64,000 nt of DNA from Alkaliphilus peptidifermentans DSM 18978 (GTDB taxonomy: Bacteria; Bacillota; Clostridia; Peptostreptococcales; Natronincolaceae). Shown piece by piece: positions 23,994 to 32,527 of the stretch (positions are counted from its first letter, which is position 1; the number at the start of each line of letters is the position of its first letter). The notes under the pieces are model-generated. The model did no database searches, was not told the origin of the DNA, and worked only from the letters and a program-made list of their open reading frames with translations. Location of the stretch: positions 23,534 through 87,533 of the forward strand of contig NZ_FMUS01000022.1 of NCBI RefSeq assembly GCF_900101495.1, given 5' to 3'. Position numbers and translations under genes: made by a program.

Positions 23994-24685
23994 TACCCAG
24001 TCACCTCCTCATAGTTAAAAACTGCATAACCATCTAGCGTTGACCATCCATATTTATAGACAGTTCCATTATCAACAAATCTATGTGGCATAGTTTCTGC
24101 CTTATGCGCAACAAAATCATCATTAACATCCCCAATAGCCTGTGTATTACTATCCAAAGCATCTGTTAAGCCTATTACTCGATTTTGTGGCATGGAATCA
24201 ACAGCTATTACCTTACCGCTTACTGAGCCAGCTTCTCCTATGGGAATGTTTTTCCATATTTCAATTGTTACTTTTGAAACGGTTTCTAATGGCTGATTTA
24301 ATATAACCTTTCCTTTTTCTAAAATATTTCCAGCTTCATTTCTTACAGCATCTACAACCATAAAAAAATCACTGTCTCTGGGAACAGTGTTTATGTATAA
24401 TTTTACTGTATCGGTTTTTTTATCAAAGGTTTCTAGTGGAATTTCTATATCTGTTGTACCGATGGCAATATTGCTGAGCTTATATTCATAGACGTTTAAT
24501 TTGGGAATTCCTGTTTCTGTTACCAATGTGATTTGTTGATCTGTATAATTCTTGGCATTTTCCTCTGCTCGGTCTGCCTTTGCCTGTGCTGCTGCTGGGG
24601 TTTCCTTTTCGTTAAGCTCCTGCCCCATCTGGTTCATATCTGCCTCGGTGACAATGTCATTGAATTTCCAATCTGTTCTGGCCAT
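23993..24685 (-). CDS. Tail fibre N-terminal/adaptor protein, module B
   Basis: A 230-residue protein starting MARTDWKFNDIVTEADMNQM, with an Ala-rich helical linker (AKADRAEENAKNYTDQQI), a beta-rich middle domain (IPLETFDKKTDTVKLYINT) and an end (MPHRFVDNGTVYKYGWSTLD) shared with the 90-residue protein of module A. AGGGGATATAGG precedes the ATG. It likely attaches the fibres to the wedge. Confidence 0.72.
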   Translation of the reverse strand: MARTDWKFNDIVTEADMNQMGQELNEKETPAAAQAKADRAEENAKNYTDQQITLVTETGIPKLNVYEYKLSNIAIGTTDIEIPLETFDKKTDTVKLYINTVPRDSDFFMVVDAVRNEAGNILEKGKVILNQPLETVSKVTIEIWKNIPIGEAGSVSGKVIAVDSMPQNRVIGLTDALDSNTQAIGDVNDDFVAHKAETMPHRFVDNGTVYKYGWSTLDGYAVFNYEEVTG

Positions 24686-24686
24686 C

Positions 24687-24974
24687 CTATATCCCCTCCT
24701 TTACTTGAATGGTTTGAATCATCATGGTGTCGGCATGAATTGGAACATATACAGTATTATCACTTATGCCATTGTTGCTGCTGTCTTTAAGCTCTATACT
24801 ATTTATTGCTGCAACAGAGCCATTCGGTACTATATAATTTAAGGTCACTATGTTGTCGCTTGCAGATTTAACTAAAAAATCGGTTATTTCGTATTCTCCT
24901 TTATTTAAGACTACTTTAGAAATATTGGAATCAACAAATTCGGCAACATTATTAAGAAATTTTGATGTAATCAT
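24687..24974 (-). CDS. Small tail protein of unknown function, module B
   Basis: A 95-residue protein, predicted to be mostly beta (EYEITDFLVKSASDNIVTLN; NTVYVPIHADTMMIQTIQVK). It starts inside the end of the DUF2313 gene (4-base overlap) and precedes the fibre adaptor, so it is expressed with the baseplate genes. I do not recognise the family. A small baseplate or fibre-connector part is the natural guess from context. Confidence 0.6.
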   Translation of the reverse strand: MITSKFLNNVAEFVDSNISKVVLNKGEYEITDFLVKSASDNIVTLNYIVPNGSVAAINSIELKDSSNNGISDNTVYVPIHADTMMIQTIQVKEGI

Positions 24975-25549
24975 TTTATAACCACCTCCTGCTGTAGTTC
25001 TGCAAAGGGGGCTGCCCCTAATGGCCAGATTCCCAATATTGTTTGTCTATCTAATTCCCTCTTGGAAATATGCTCATCTAAGGTAATTGTGTTCTCTATG
25101 GCTGTCTGCTGCTGATAGATCATATTAGCCGGCTTAATTGCATATATGGTTCTTTCTACTTCTTTAAATATACTGGCATCATATATTGCTGCTGTAACTG
25201 TTAAAATAAAGCTGTCCACCTCTGCTATTGCCCGTCCATTCCCTACAAGGAAGTCTAAACGCTGTTGCAGGTATGCTTTTGTAAAGGGGGGCTTTGTGGA
25301 GTATCTATTTATTATCCTTTTCCTTCTAAAATCAAGGGTTTCTGTATTGGGGTCTGCCTGTATGCCAAGGATTTTTTCCCTTCGTTTAACAGCCTCTACA
25401 CTGGAGGTTAAAACAAATTTATCATTAAAATATTCCTCTTTAGCAGCCTGTATAACCTCCAGCTCTTTATTCTCAGTATTTGCCAGTTCAACAAAGTCTA
25501 ATATCTTTAAAAAGAATTCGGGCCAGTATTTTTCTATCCTATTCATCAA
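24971..25549 (-). CDS. xkdU: Baseplate/tail protein, DUF2313 (YmfQ/XkdU-like), module B
   Basis: A 192-residue DUF2313 protein (YWPEFFLKILDFVELANTEN; RREKILGIQADPNTETLDFR; RIINRYSTKPPFTKAYLQQR). It overlaps the baseplate J gene by 11 bases and lies at the same position as the module A version, to which it is only distantly similar. It forms the outer wedge and links to the fibre genes. Confidence 0.82.
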   Translation of the reverse strand: MMNRIEKYWPEFFLKILDFVELANTENKELEVIQAAKEEYFNDKFVLTSSVEAVKRREKILGIQADPNTETLDFRRKRIINRYSTKPPFTKAYLQQRLDFLVGNGRAIAEVDSFILTVTAAIYDASIFKEVERTIYAIKPANMIYQQQTAIENTITLDEHISKRELDRQTILGIWPLGAAPFAELQQEVVIK

Positions 25550-26618
25550 CTGTCACCCTTCCTAACCTTGGTATTTCCTCTGCTCCTAAAATAATATTAG
25601 ATGCTGTGTCATTTAGCAGGGTATTATTAACATCTTCTACTCCAGCTACAGATAGTATTCTAGCATCTATTTGGGCTGTTCTAACCACCAATTGTATTTG
25701 GTTTTGCCAGTCCTGTCTAAGCTCCAATAAATATGCTTCTATAGCTGCTTCTATATTTTCTTGCAGCTGACCTATGGTTAAGCCCGCCTGGGGGGTTATT
25801 CTTGTTGAAATGTCTATGGTTGTAGCAGTTACTCCGGTGATGGTCATTTTATGGCCTATGGGAGCAAAGCCCAACCCCTTGCCACTATTTGGTATAGGAT
25901 CAATAATATTCTGTACTTCTTCTATTAATGTATTGGATGGCTCATTATAATCTGCAGCTATAATTGTAGCCTTTACTGTACCTCCCCCCTGCCATACAGG
26001 GAATACCTTCAGTCCACCAACTCCATCAATGGAATTTATTTTCTGCTTGTAATCTGAAACATTACCACCAAAGGAGGGTTCATTTACTATTTCATAGTAT
26101 CGCTGTCTTAGGGCTTTATCCTGTTCCTCATCCTCACCAGCCACCAATACATCCCTCAATTCAGCTCTTTCCAGACCTGAAATAAAATTTATTGGAAGTA
26201 TTTGTCCAAACTGTTGATTACCCACCACACCAGCTGTTTCACACTCAAGTATATAAGCTCCTGCAGAAATTTCACCAACCACTACATATGTCAGGCTGCC
26301 TATGCTATATCTGCTGCCGATTGGTACATTTAGTGGGCTGTTGGAGCTATGGTAAAATTCTCCTTTTCTCCTTGCCTTGGTTGCTGGCTTTCTATTAACT
26401 CCTAATTCTGCCGCTATTCTTGTTAGGTACTCACCGGTGGCAGTATCTGCAAAGGAGAGGTTATATTCAATATCAAGTTGGGCATACATTTGTGCCAGCT
26501 CTGCTGCAGCAGGAGCTAAAGCTGCATAAATAACAGAGCCCTCTCGCTTATCTATATTGGTTGGTAATCTATTTAGCATTCGCTGCAGTATGACTTCATA
26601 GCTGTGTACATTTTTCAA
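25539..26618 (-). CDS. xkdT: Baseplate J family protein (XkdT-like), module B
   Basis: A 359-residue gpJ/XkdT protein with the DKREGSVIYAALAPAAAELA region, GVNRKPATKARRKGEFY motif, and EEVQNIIDPIPNSGKGLGFA and GVEDVNNTLLND near the end. It starts with TTG, with GGAGGTG at good spacing. It overlaps the DUF2313 gene and directly abuts DUF2634. It is a wedge protein equivalent to, but diverged from, the module A copy. Confidence 0.9.
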   Translation of the reverse strand: MKNVHSYEVILQRMLNRLPTNIDKREGSVIYAALAPAAAELAQMYAQLDIEYNLSFADTATGEYLTRIAAELGVNRKPATKARRKGEFYHSSNSPLNVPIGSRYSIGSLTYVVVGEISAGAYILECETAGVVGNQQFGQILPINFISGLERAELRDVLVAGEDEEQDKALRQRYYEIVNEPSFGGNVSDYKQKINSIDGVGGLKVFPVWQGGGTVKATIIAADYNEPSNTLIEEVQNIIDPIPNSGKGLGFAPIGHKMTITGVTATTIDISTRITPQAGLTIGQLQENIEAAIEAYLLELRQDWQNQIQLVVRTAQIDARILSVAGVEDVNNTLLNDTASNIILGAEEIPRLGRVTVDE

Positions 26619-27014
26619 TTATCTCACCTCCTGTGTAAACTTAAAATCCCCATAGTTGGTAATCACTGTAAAGGCTGCTGTCATACCATCTTTGTTCATT
26701 ATAATGTTCATATTTTCTATTCCTTGAATTCTGTCATCCTGCTTTAATGCAGCCTTAATAATTCTGGTTATTTCTGACTTAACATACAAAGGATTTTTTC
26801 CCATCAGAGACCTAAGCTCATGGCCGTAATTAAAGCTATAGATTATATATTTAAATCTCTCGGTTTGAAGAATCATAAATACTGCCTGCTTGATGGCCTC
26901 CAGTTCATCAAGCATCCCTGTTATTCTTCCCTTGGTAAAATCAAGCCTCCATGTGTAGGAAGGCTCTTCTATCTCCTGTACTGATGTATTGGATATTCCT
27001 CCTTTTGGGATCAT
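26619..27014 (-). CDS. xkdS: DUF2634 baseplate protein (XkdS-like), module B
   Basis: A 131-residue DUF2634 protein. SYTWRLDFTKGRITGMLDEL, ILQTERFKYIIYSFNYGHEL and MTAAFTVITNYGDFKFTQEV show the gp25-like fold. AAGGAGG precedes its start, which overlaps the DUF2577 gene end by 4 bases. It keeps the canonical XkdR-XkdS-XkdT order. Confidence 0.85.
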   Translation of the reverse strand: MIPKGGISNTSVQEIEEPSYTWRLDFTKGRITGMLDELEAIKQAVFMILQTERFKYIIYSFNYGHELRSLMGKNPLYVKSEITRIIKAALKQDDRIQGIENMNIIMNKDGMTAAFTVITNYGDFKFTQEVR

Positions 27015-27349
27015 ATTGCTGCCTCCTTATCCAATATTAAGTATTTTTGTCCACCCTGAAGGCGAAGAAGAATTACCTTATCCCCTTCCTTTAGGCCTGA
27101 TCTAACAATGATTTTATTCAGTGCTGCAGCTGTAGAGCCATTGGAACATTGATGGGTATGGGCTAAGTCTATTTCATATCCTGTTAAGGATTCTGGCATA
27201 ACTATAAATTCTGAGGTTAGGGTAAACCTTTGATCTACATTGACTTTAATAGGATTTGTGGATACCACAGTTCCATAAAATATACCTACTGGATTTGTTG
27301 AATCCACCGCCTGCATCCCTGCTGTTTTAATTACATTTAACAGGTTCAT
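27011..27349 (-). CDS. xkdR: DUF2577 tail protein (XkdR-like), module B
   Basis: A 112-residue DUF2577 protein with an OB-like beta domain: NPVGIFYGTVVSTNPIKVNV, a His-containing LAHTHQC segment and GLKEGDKVILLRLQGGQKYL. It is a tube-tip or spike accessory part. The His/Cys pair in LAHTHQC could bind a metal at the tip, as in membrane-piercing spikes, but this is speculative. It is coupled to its neighbours by overlaps. Confidence 0.82.
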   Translation of the reverse strand: MNLLNVIKTAGMQAVDSTNPVGIFYGTVVSTNPIKVNVDQRFTLTSEFIVMPESLTGYEIDLAHTHQCSNGSTAAALNKIIVRSGLKEGDKVILLRLQGGQKYLILDKEAAI

Positions 27350-28321
27350 CTATGTCACCACCTTTAAATCTAAGCTCATGGTATGATCTGCACCATTGAA
27401 GCTGTGGGTACATTCATCTATAATAAATGGCTGGTTAATCCCATATTCCTTAATAATGATTGGAATATAGGCACCAGCCCTTACTCTTATATCTCCTAAA
27501 GCTTTTATCTTCAATGTTTTTGACTCTCTATTCTTTAATGTAATCAGCGTATCCAGCTGTTGATTTATTTGTGCTGTATTCATATTTTCTTCAACTGACT
27601 GGTACAATTGCAAAATTCCCCATTTGTCAATATTATTGCTGTCCTGTGCCATATATATTTCACGTCTGCCGGTGGCTTCATTATCTTTATATAGCTTTAT
27701 TTTATTGTAGGTATCTGTATCAATAGAGGTTTTATTGCTGTAGTCTATCATTAGGCTATCGTCACCGATATAAAAATCCAATAAAAGGTCCTCTGAATTC
27801 CTTAATGACAAAGCTCCAAAATCGTCAAAAAGAAAAAAGTTCTTATTTGAATTTATTAAGGTAAGGGTTAAGGCCTTACAAATAATATCTAGAAGAACCT
27901 TACCATCCTCCACCATTGTAGGTATCCGATAGGCTGTATCATCTATCTTACCTAATTCTAAGGTGAAATCCTCTGCTATTCTTCTAACCACAGCAGAAGC
28001 AGTTACATCGTTGAATACATAGGTATCCTTTGCCATTAAGTATCGTATTTGATCATAGCAGGTGACACTAACTGTTTCGTCTTTTCCTTCGTCAATTGTG
28101 AATATATATCCATAAAATATATTAGCACTCCCCATCTTTACCTTAACCACATCACCGTTATTGTATTGAAAGGCAGGGTCTTGATAGAGACAATTCTTGA
28201 TTAGTGTAAAATCCAAGCTCCCTGCTTTTCCAATGGAGCTGGTTTTCCAGGAAATATTTGAAACGATATTGGTTATATCCCACATGTTACCGTTTTTATT
28301 ATCAATAGTAATCTCAACCAA
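27350..28321 (-). CDS. xkdQ: Baseplate hub protein (XkdQ/YqbQ family), module B
   Basis: A 323-residue hub protein starting with TTG (GGAGGTG upstream): WDITNIVSNISWKTSSIGKA, VSVTCYDQIRYLMAKDTYVF and the C-terminal INQPFIIDECTHSFNGADHT, typical of XkdQ. It is the counterpart of the module A hub. A VNVSW-type beta barrel makes the ring between tube and spike. Confidence 0.85.
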   Translation of the reverse strand: MVEITIDNKNGNMWDITNIVSNISWKTSSIGKAGSLDFTLIKNCLYQDPAFQYNNGDVVKVKMGSANIFYGYIFTIDEGKDETVSVTCYDQIRYLMAKDTYVFNDVTASAVVRRIAEDFTLELGKIDDTAYRIPTMVEDGKVLLDIICKALTLTLINSNKNFFLFDDFGALSLRNSEDLLLDFYIGDDSLMIDYSNKTSIDTDTYNKIKLYKDNEATGRREIYMAQDSNNIDKWGILQLYQSVEENMNTAQINQQLDTLITLKNRESKTLKIKALGDIRVRAGAYIPIIIKEYGINQPFIIDECTHSFNGADHTMSLDLKVVT

Positions 28322-28999
28322 TTAATTCACCTCCGGAAGCTTTAAAACCTTACCTATGGACAACCGTTTTACTTCTGAATCAGTTATATTATTTAACCTT
28401 TGAAGCTCCTTCCACCTACCTCCATCACCAAGGATTTTCTTTGCTACAGACCATAGAGTGTCACCTGCAATCATTGTATATGTTTTAGGAGCTTCCCGGT
28501 CATCCTTTCTTACAGGGGGCTCCTTTTTTACTGTAACATCATTATTATCTGAAGTTGATGGAACTACTACAACTTTTTTAGGAGAATGGAAAATATATTT
28601 TTTTAATTTAATGCTATATTCAATATCTCCACCACCGCCGGCCTCCTCCTTCCAGTTGAAGTCTTCAATACTGACGGCTTCATTAATATCAAAGCTATCA
28701 CCAGTAAAAATAAAGCGGATGGGCTTTTTAGTCTTCATCCACTTTGTTATATAATCAATATATCCTTCAGGCTTTAATAGCAGATTTGTTGCAATAAAAG
28801 GATATTCTTGTGCAGGGAATATACTTTTAAAGGAATACTCCGTCAGTTTTATGTCCTTAATAACATTTATCTCCCCTAAGCCTGCCACATCATAGGTTGT
28901 CCCCTTACCCCCATCGCTTATTTCTATTGAGCTGGGGTTAATGGGAATTTGAAAACCCTCCTGCTGGTTGTTGTAGCTAAGCCATATACCATAAGACAT
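28322..28999 (-). CDS. xkdP: LysM-domain tube-baseplate adaptor (XkdP), module B
   Basis: A 225-residue XkdP-type protein. The N-terminal domain (GFQIPINPSSIEISDGGKG; TKWMKTKKPIRFIFTGDSFD) matches the 140-residue module A protein. A charged linker leads to a C-terminal LysM domain (about 170-225: TYTMIAGDTLWSVAKKIL, LSIGKVLKLPEVN), which binds peptidoglycan. The ATG at 28999 follows AGGAGGG; an upstream in-frame codon at 29032 is less likely. Confidence 0.87.
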   Translation of the reverse strand: MSYGIWLSYNNQQEGFQIPINPSSIEISDGGKGTTYDVAGLGEINVIKDIKLTEYSFKSIFPAQEYPFIATNLLLKPEGYIDYITKWMKTKKPIRFIFTGDSFDINEAVSIEDFNWKEEAGGGGDIEYSIKLKKYIFHSPKKVVVVPSTSDNNDVTVKKEPPVRKDDREAPKTYTMIAGDTLWSVAKKILGDGGRWKELQRLNNITDSEVKRLSIGKVLKLPEVN

Positions 29000-29032
29000 T
29001 TCATCCCTCCTTGCATGTTGATAGAATCCCAT

Positions 29033-29345
29033 TTTCCATTTTCAATTTTCCATTTTCAATTCTTAATTTTTGTTTGTTTTTTCATTCACCATTCAACATT
29101 CAACATTTAAGAATACATATGTAGCTAGTTAATTTGCCATAAAACTCTAAATTGTGCTAATGAAGTTTTATACCAAATCCCTAGCAAAGTGACTGACTCA
29201 AATCAAAGATTTGGTCATCTACTTTTCTCAACTCTTAATTCTTAATTTTTATTTGTTTTTTCATTCAACATTCAACATTCAATATTTCTCTTCTTTTTCT
29301 TTCAATTTTCCATTTTCAATTCTCAATTTTCAATTTTCAATTTCT
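29033..29345. repeat. Degenerate heptamer-type repeat block within module B
   Basis: Two copies of ATTCAACATTCAACATT-type and TTCAATTTTCCATTTTCAAT-type direct repeats flank about 120 bases of ordinary AT-rich sequence (near 29105-29225). Each side reads about TTAATTTTTRTTTGTTTTTT followed by CATTCAACATTCAACATT. The same units recur at 41745-41850. It separates the XkdP and tape measure genes, where an operon would normally be tight. It holds no gene. Confidence 0.75.
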
Positions 29346-29362
29346 ATTTTATTTCTCCATTC

Positions 29363-31345
29363 CTATCCCCCATAAACTCCTTCAGCTGATGCAGCTATTT
29401 CATTTTCTAGGGCATCTGTTATTCTGGCTACTATAGTATCTATACTAAAGCCCCCCTCTGTTATATCTCCTGTTTGAACTGATACTGTAGGAGTAAGGGA
29501 TACAAAGTTTTGTATATTTTTCATTTCTGCTAATTCACGCATTGTTTTTAAATCCTCATTGGATATATCAACTAAATTTTTTATTTTACCTACTTCATTA
29601 ACTGTGTTTATGCTTTCTATGTCAAATACTTCTTTACCCATACTCATGCCTAATATATCTGGTTTTTCGGGCATCTTAAATTTGTCTGTTATGCTGGAAA
29701 TACCATTCATTAATCCTTCACCAGCACTTTGCCCTAAAGCATAGCCTTTTTTTGCTGTTTCACTTATATTTTTAAATTCCATTCTTTTAATACTGATTAC
29801 ATCTTTATCACTTGTTGGCTTCGTTAGCGACTCCATCATTGAGTCTATTCCACTGGTTAAATCCTTTTCAATACCAGGAATTTTATTTATAAGCTTCTCA
29901 ATACCTTGTATAATTGAATTAACAAATCCTAATACATTCATGGTTAAGTCATAGAATAGCTTTTTTACAGCATATACAGGATCAATAAATAGATTTCCAA
30001 TAAATTCTGCAAAGCTTGCAAAATAATTCCATAGATAAGCCATATAATTATATATAGCAGCATATAGTCCACCGAATATACCACCAACAAATCCAATTAC
30101 TTGATCTGCTGTAATGCCAAATTCTTTCAAGATACATATTAGCACTCCAATGGCTAAAAATATTAGCATAATTGGAATATGGGTAGTTGCCCAGGCAATC
30201 CCTGTTGATAATATAGCAGTTACCATTGCCCAAATTTTTGGTATTATAAATGCACCCAATAGTCCGCCAGCCGCCCAAACAATAGGCTCAATTAACCCCC
30301 AATTATCAACCACTGCTGCTCCTATCCAACTAATTCCATTTATTAATCCAATAACAGCATCTGTAACTAAACTAAATCCACCAACTAATACCAGCAATAA
30401 CCCCTGTATCTGAGGTAAATGGGTTTTAACTGTATTCATAAGTCGCAGCATTTCTGGAATTAACCCAAAGCCTATAACCTTTTTAACATCTCCCCATGAA
30501 TTCTTAAATTGTGCAAGCTGTCCTTCTGGTGTGTTTGCCATAGCCCTGGCAACTCCATTTAGGTTACCCTCCAGCATTTCCACAACCATAGCTGCCCTTT
30601 GGGCCTCGGTACCAGTTTTTAATATACGCTGTTCTGCTTCACTTAAGGCATCTATGTTAATTCCTGCTGCTGACAGTGCCTGTGTATCACCTAACATTGC
30701 TTTCCCCATTATATCTGCCGTCTGCATTATTTCCTCTTGACTGACATTTGCACCGTAGGTTGCTGCAGCAAGGTTATACATGGATTCCGTCATCATCTTT
30801 ACATTGTTAGGGTCATGTACATATTCTGCCAGCTTTGCCATACCGGTAATTCCCACATCATCAGCTATTGTAGTTCCATTGCTTAACTGAGCAGCATATT
30901 CCTTCAAGGAATCTATACTTTGCTTATCTACTCCTCTTTTATTTTCCATTATTGATTGAAGCCTTATTTCTGACTTTAGCTGTTGATTGGCAGCCTTAAC
31001 AGAATCACCCATAAATTGCTTTATTTGATTTAGGTTTAAATATTCACCTGCCAGCTTTTTAAAGCTTTTAATAATAGTACCTGCTGTTTTATTACCCTTA
31101 TTTAGTTGGTTATTAAGCTTACTTTGTCCAGCAGCTGCATTCTGTGCTGAAGCCTGTAAATTGACATTGGTGGTGGCTAAATTATTTTGGGCTATTGATA
31201 GGGTATTTGTATTATGAACATTGTTCTGAACCATGCTGTTATACTGATTCATTGAAACAAGGGTTACATTTATAGTTCTATTGAAATTTATCATTGGGTT
31301 TATAAGAGTATTAAAGTTTTGCAAAGATTTTGCTATAATATTCAT
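29363..31345 (-). CDS. Tail tape measure protein, module B
   Basis: A 660-residue tape measure protein. The N-terminal helical part (residues 1-230) has the AAGQSKLNNQLNKGN region. A conserved motif (SLKEYAAQLSNGTTIADDVG; AAATYGANVSQEEIMQTADI; MANTPEGQLAQFKNSWGD) matches phage tape measure domains. Several hydrophobic segments lie between residues 320 and 480. ATG at 31345 follows GGGAGGC; a start at 31372 is in frame but weaker. Its length is close to that of module A, so the tails should be of similar length. Confidence 0.87.
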   Translation of the reverse strand: MNIIAKSLQNFNTLINPMINFNRTINVTLVSMNQYNSMVQNNVHNTNTLSIAQNNLATTNVNLQASAQNAAAGQSKLNNQLNKGNKTAGTIIKSFKKLAGEYLNLNQIKQFMGDSVKAANQQLKSEIRLQSIMENKRGVDKQSIDSLKEYAAQLSNGTTIADDVGITGMAKLAEYVHDPNNVKMMTESMYNLAAATYGANVSQEEIMQTADIMGKAMLGDTQALSAAGINIDALSEAEQRILKTGTEAQRAAMVVEMLEGNLNGVARAMANTPEGQLAQFKNSWGDVKKVIGFGLIPEMLRLMNTVKTHLPQIQGLLLVLVGGFSLVTDAVIGLINGISWIGAAVVDNWGLIEPIVWAAGGLLGAFIIPKIWAMVTAILSTGIAWATTHIPIMLIFLAIGVLICILKEFGITADQVIGFVGGIFGGLYAAIYNYMAYLWNYFASFAEFIGNLFIDPVYAVKKLFYDLTMNVLGFVNSIIQGIEKLINKIPGIEKDLTSGIDSMMESLTKPTSDKDVISIKRMEFKNISETAKKGYALGQSAGEGLMNGISSITDKFKMPEKPDILGMSMGKEVFDIESINTVNEVGKIKNLVDISNEDLKTMRELAEMKNIQNFVSLTPTVSVQTGDITEGGFSIDTIVARITDALENEIAASAEGVYGG

Positions 31346-31399
31346 ATTTGCCTCCCTTCCTGAAAAACCCATAGGAGAATTTATTCTAAAATTATTGGA

Positions 31400-31435
31400 G
31401 AAATTGCATAATTAGTTTCAAAATTATGCAATTTC
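31400..31435. promoter_or_regulatory. Strong inverted repeat between chaperone and tape measure genes, module B
   Basis: A perfect 14-bp inverted repeat (GAAATTGCATAATT with its complement) around an 8-base loop. It lies after the frameshifted chaperone end and before the tape measure start. There is no T run on either strand, so it is not a simple terminator. It may protect mRNA or attenuate. Confidence 0.6.
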
Positions 31436-31448
31436 CTTAAATAAAGAA

Positions 31449-31619
31449 TTACTTCCTTCGTGACTTTCTTTTCCTTTCTTCTGAAACTCGAATATCTATT
31501 AGGGCAATTATTGCAGCCTTCTGCTGAATTGAGTATTCAGCAAATTCCCACGGCTTTATATTGTTTTCGTGGAAGGCGTAATAAGCATAATTCCACTCAC
31601 TATCGCCTTCCTTTATTAG
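31449..31619 (-). CDS. -1 frame extension of the tail assembly chaperone, module B
   Basis: Fifty-six codons in the -1 frame, from CTA at 31619-31617 to TAA at 31451-31449: LIKEGDSEWNYAYYAFHENN ... DIRVSEERKRKSRRK. The WNYAYYAF...WEFAEYSIQQKAAIIAL pattern is typical of XkdN2/gpT-type chaperone ends. No start or ribosome-binding site precedes it. It is fused to the frame-0 protein by frameshifting and is easily missed. Confidence 0.87.
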   Translation of the reverse strand, partial: LIKEGDSEWNYAYYAFHENNIKPWEFAEYSIQQKAAIIALIDIRVSEERKRKSRRK

Positions 31620-32038
31620 TTTTTTACCTCATCCACAATTTCATTAATGTCAACATTAAATCCATTTGTCTTTTGAATTTTTTCCACAAGTGAGGAATAT
31701 TCTCCAGCTAAGAGCATTTTCTTGATTAATTCATCTGAACCAATTACCCCATAGGATTTTTGAAGTTGTGCATCCTTTAGGTTTGGAAAAACAACACTGG
31801 CTACTATAAGCTTAGATAAATATTCCTCTGGGCTGGTTTCAGGAACTTTAATTCCATTCTTCCCCTTTGTTAGCTTCGTGGCAGATTTTCTTATGGTCTC
31901 ATTCTCAGCTTCTGTTATGGCCTTAATTTTCCACGAAACAGCCTTACCTTCTTTGTTCTTAAATCTTTCTGACACCACAAATTCTTCTACTATATCACTC
32001 TCAACATTCTGTGCGAAAAATAATTGTAAATCATTCAC
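31616..32038 (-). CDS. xkdN: Tail assembly chaperone (XkdN-like), module B, frame-0 product
   Basis: A 140-residue protein between tube and tape measure genes (LQLFFAQNVESDIVEEFVVS, IKAITEAENETIRKSATKL, SSLVEKIQKTNGFNVDINE). It begins with GTG behind AAGGAGG. Its last codons are GTA AAA AAC TAA, which contain the A AAA AAC slippery site; a -1 shift would make a 196-residue fusion. It guides tape measure packaging into the growing tube. Confidence 0.87.
   Translation of the reverse strand: MNDLQLFFAQNVESDIVEEFVVSERFKNKEGKAVSWKIKAITEAENETIRKSATKLTKGKNGIKVPETSPEEYLSKLIVASVVFPNLKDAQLQKSYGVIGSDELIKKMLLAGEYSSLVEKIQKTNGFNVDINEIVDEVKN
31619..31625 (-). promoter_or_regulatory. Programmed -1 frameshift site A AAA AAC, module B
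   Basis: The same A AAA AAC heptamer as in module A, in phase, ending one codon before the frame-0 TAA. A -1 slip opens 56 further codons. Two independent modules carry it, which is strong evidence of function. Confidence 0.9.
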
Positions 32039-32051
32039 ATTATTTTCCTCC

Positions 32052-32516
32052 TTATCCTCTTGGACTATTGAAGCTATCTAAAATATCAAAACCATCAAAG
32101 GTGAAGGAAATCTCTTCATCCAATTGGTCTTCAGAGGTTGCATCAAATTTAGCTGCTACAACCCCATCAATATTACAGTTTTTTAGGAGAATGGTTTGCT
32201 TTCCTGCACTGGAGGCAGGATCTTCATTCACCACCTGTAAATCAAAGTAAAAGTCTCTTCCATGCTTAACATACTCCAGCATTAATTGACGGAATAGTGA
32301 AGTTATATAATAGATGGTTAAAGTACCTGTTCCACTCCATCCGGCAGCCTTCTTACCTACATTTGTTTTTCCCAGTACAGGAACATCAGATTTACTTTTT
32401 TCAATACTGGATTCCAATGACTTGGCATAGAATAATTCTTCTACATTATCATTTAGTATTACAAAGGCTTTGGCATATTTTCCACTTATGGCATCCTGTT
32501 CATTCATATATTTCAT
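32052..32516 (-). CDS. xkdM: Tail tube protein (XkdM-like), module B
   Basis: A 154-residue tube protein (ISGKYAKAFVILNDNVEELF, VGKKAAGWSGTGTLTIYYIT, SEDQLDEEISFTFDGFDILD). The GWSGTGTL and C-terminal FDGFDI motifs are the XkdM signature. GGAGGAG precedes its ATG. It starts 11 bases after the sheath gene with no intervening hairpin. Confidence 0.9.
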   Translation of the reverse strand: MKYMNEQDAISGKYAKAFVILNDNVEELFYAKSLESSIEKSKSDVPVLGKTNVGKKAAGWSGTGTLTIYYITSLFRQLMLEYVKHGRDFYFDLQVVNEDPASSAGKQTILLKNCNIDGVVAAKFDATSEDQLDEEISFTFDGFDILDSFNSPRG

Positions 32517-32527
32517 TTTAGCTCCTC

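Noticed and set aside
29033..29345. Repeat blocks read as a CRISPR array
   Set aside because: Units are short, degenerate and without constant-length unique spacers, and no cas genes are in the window.
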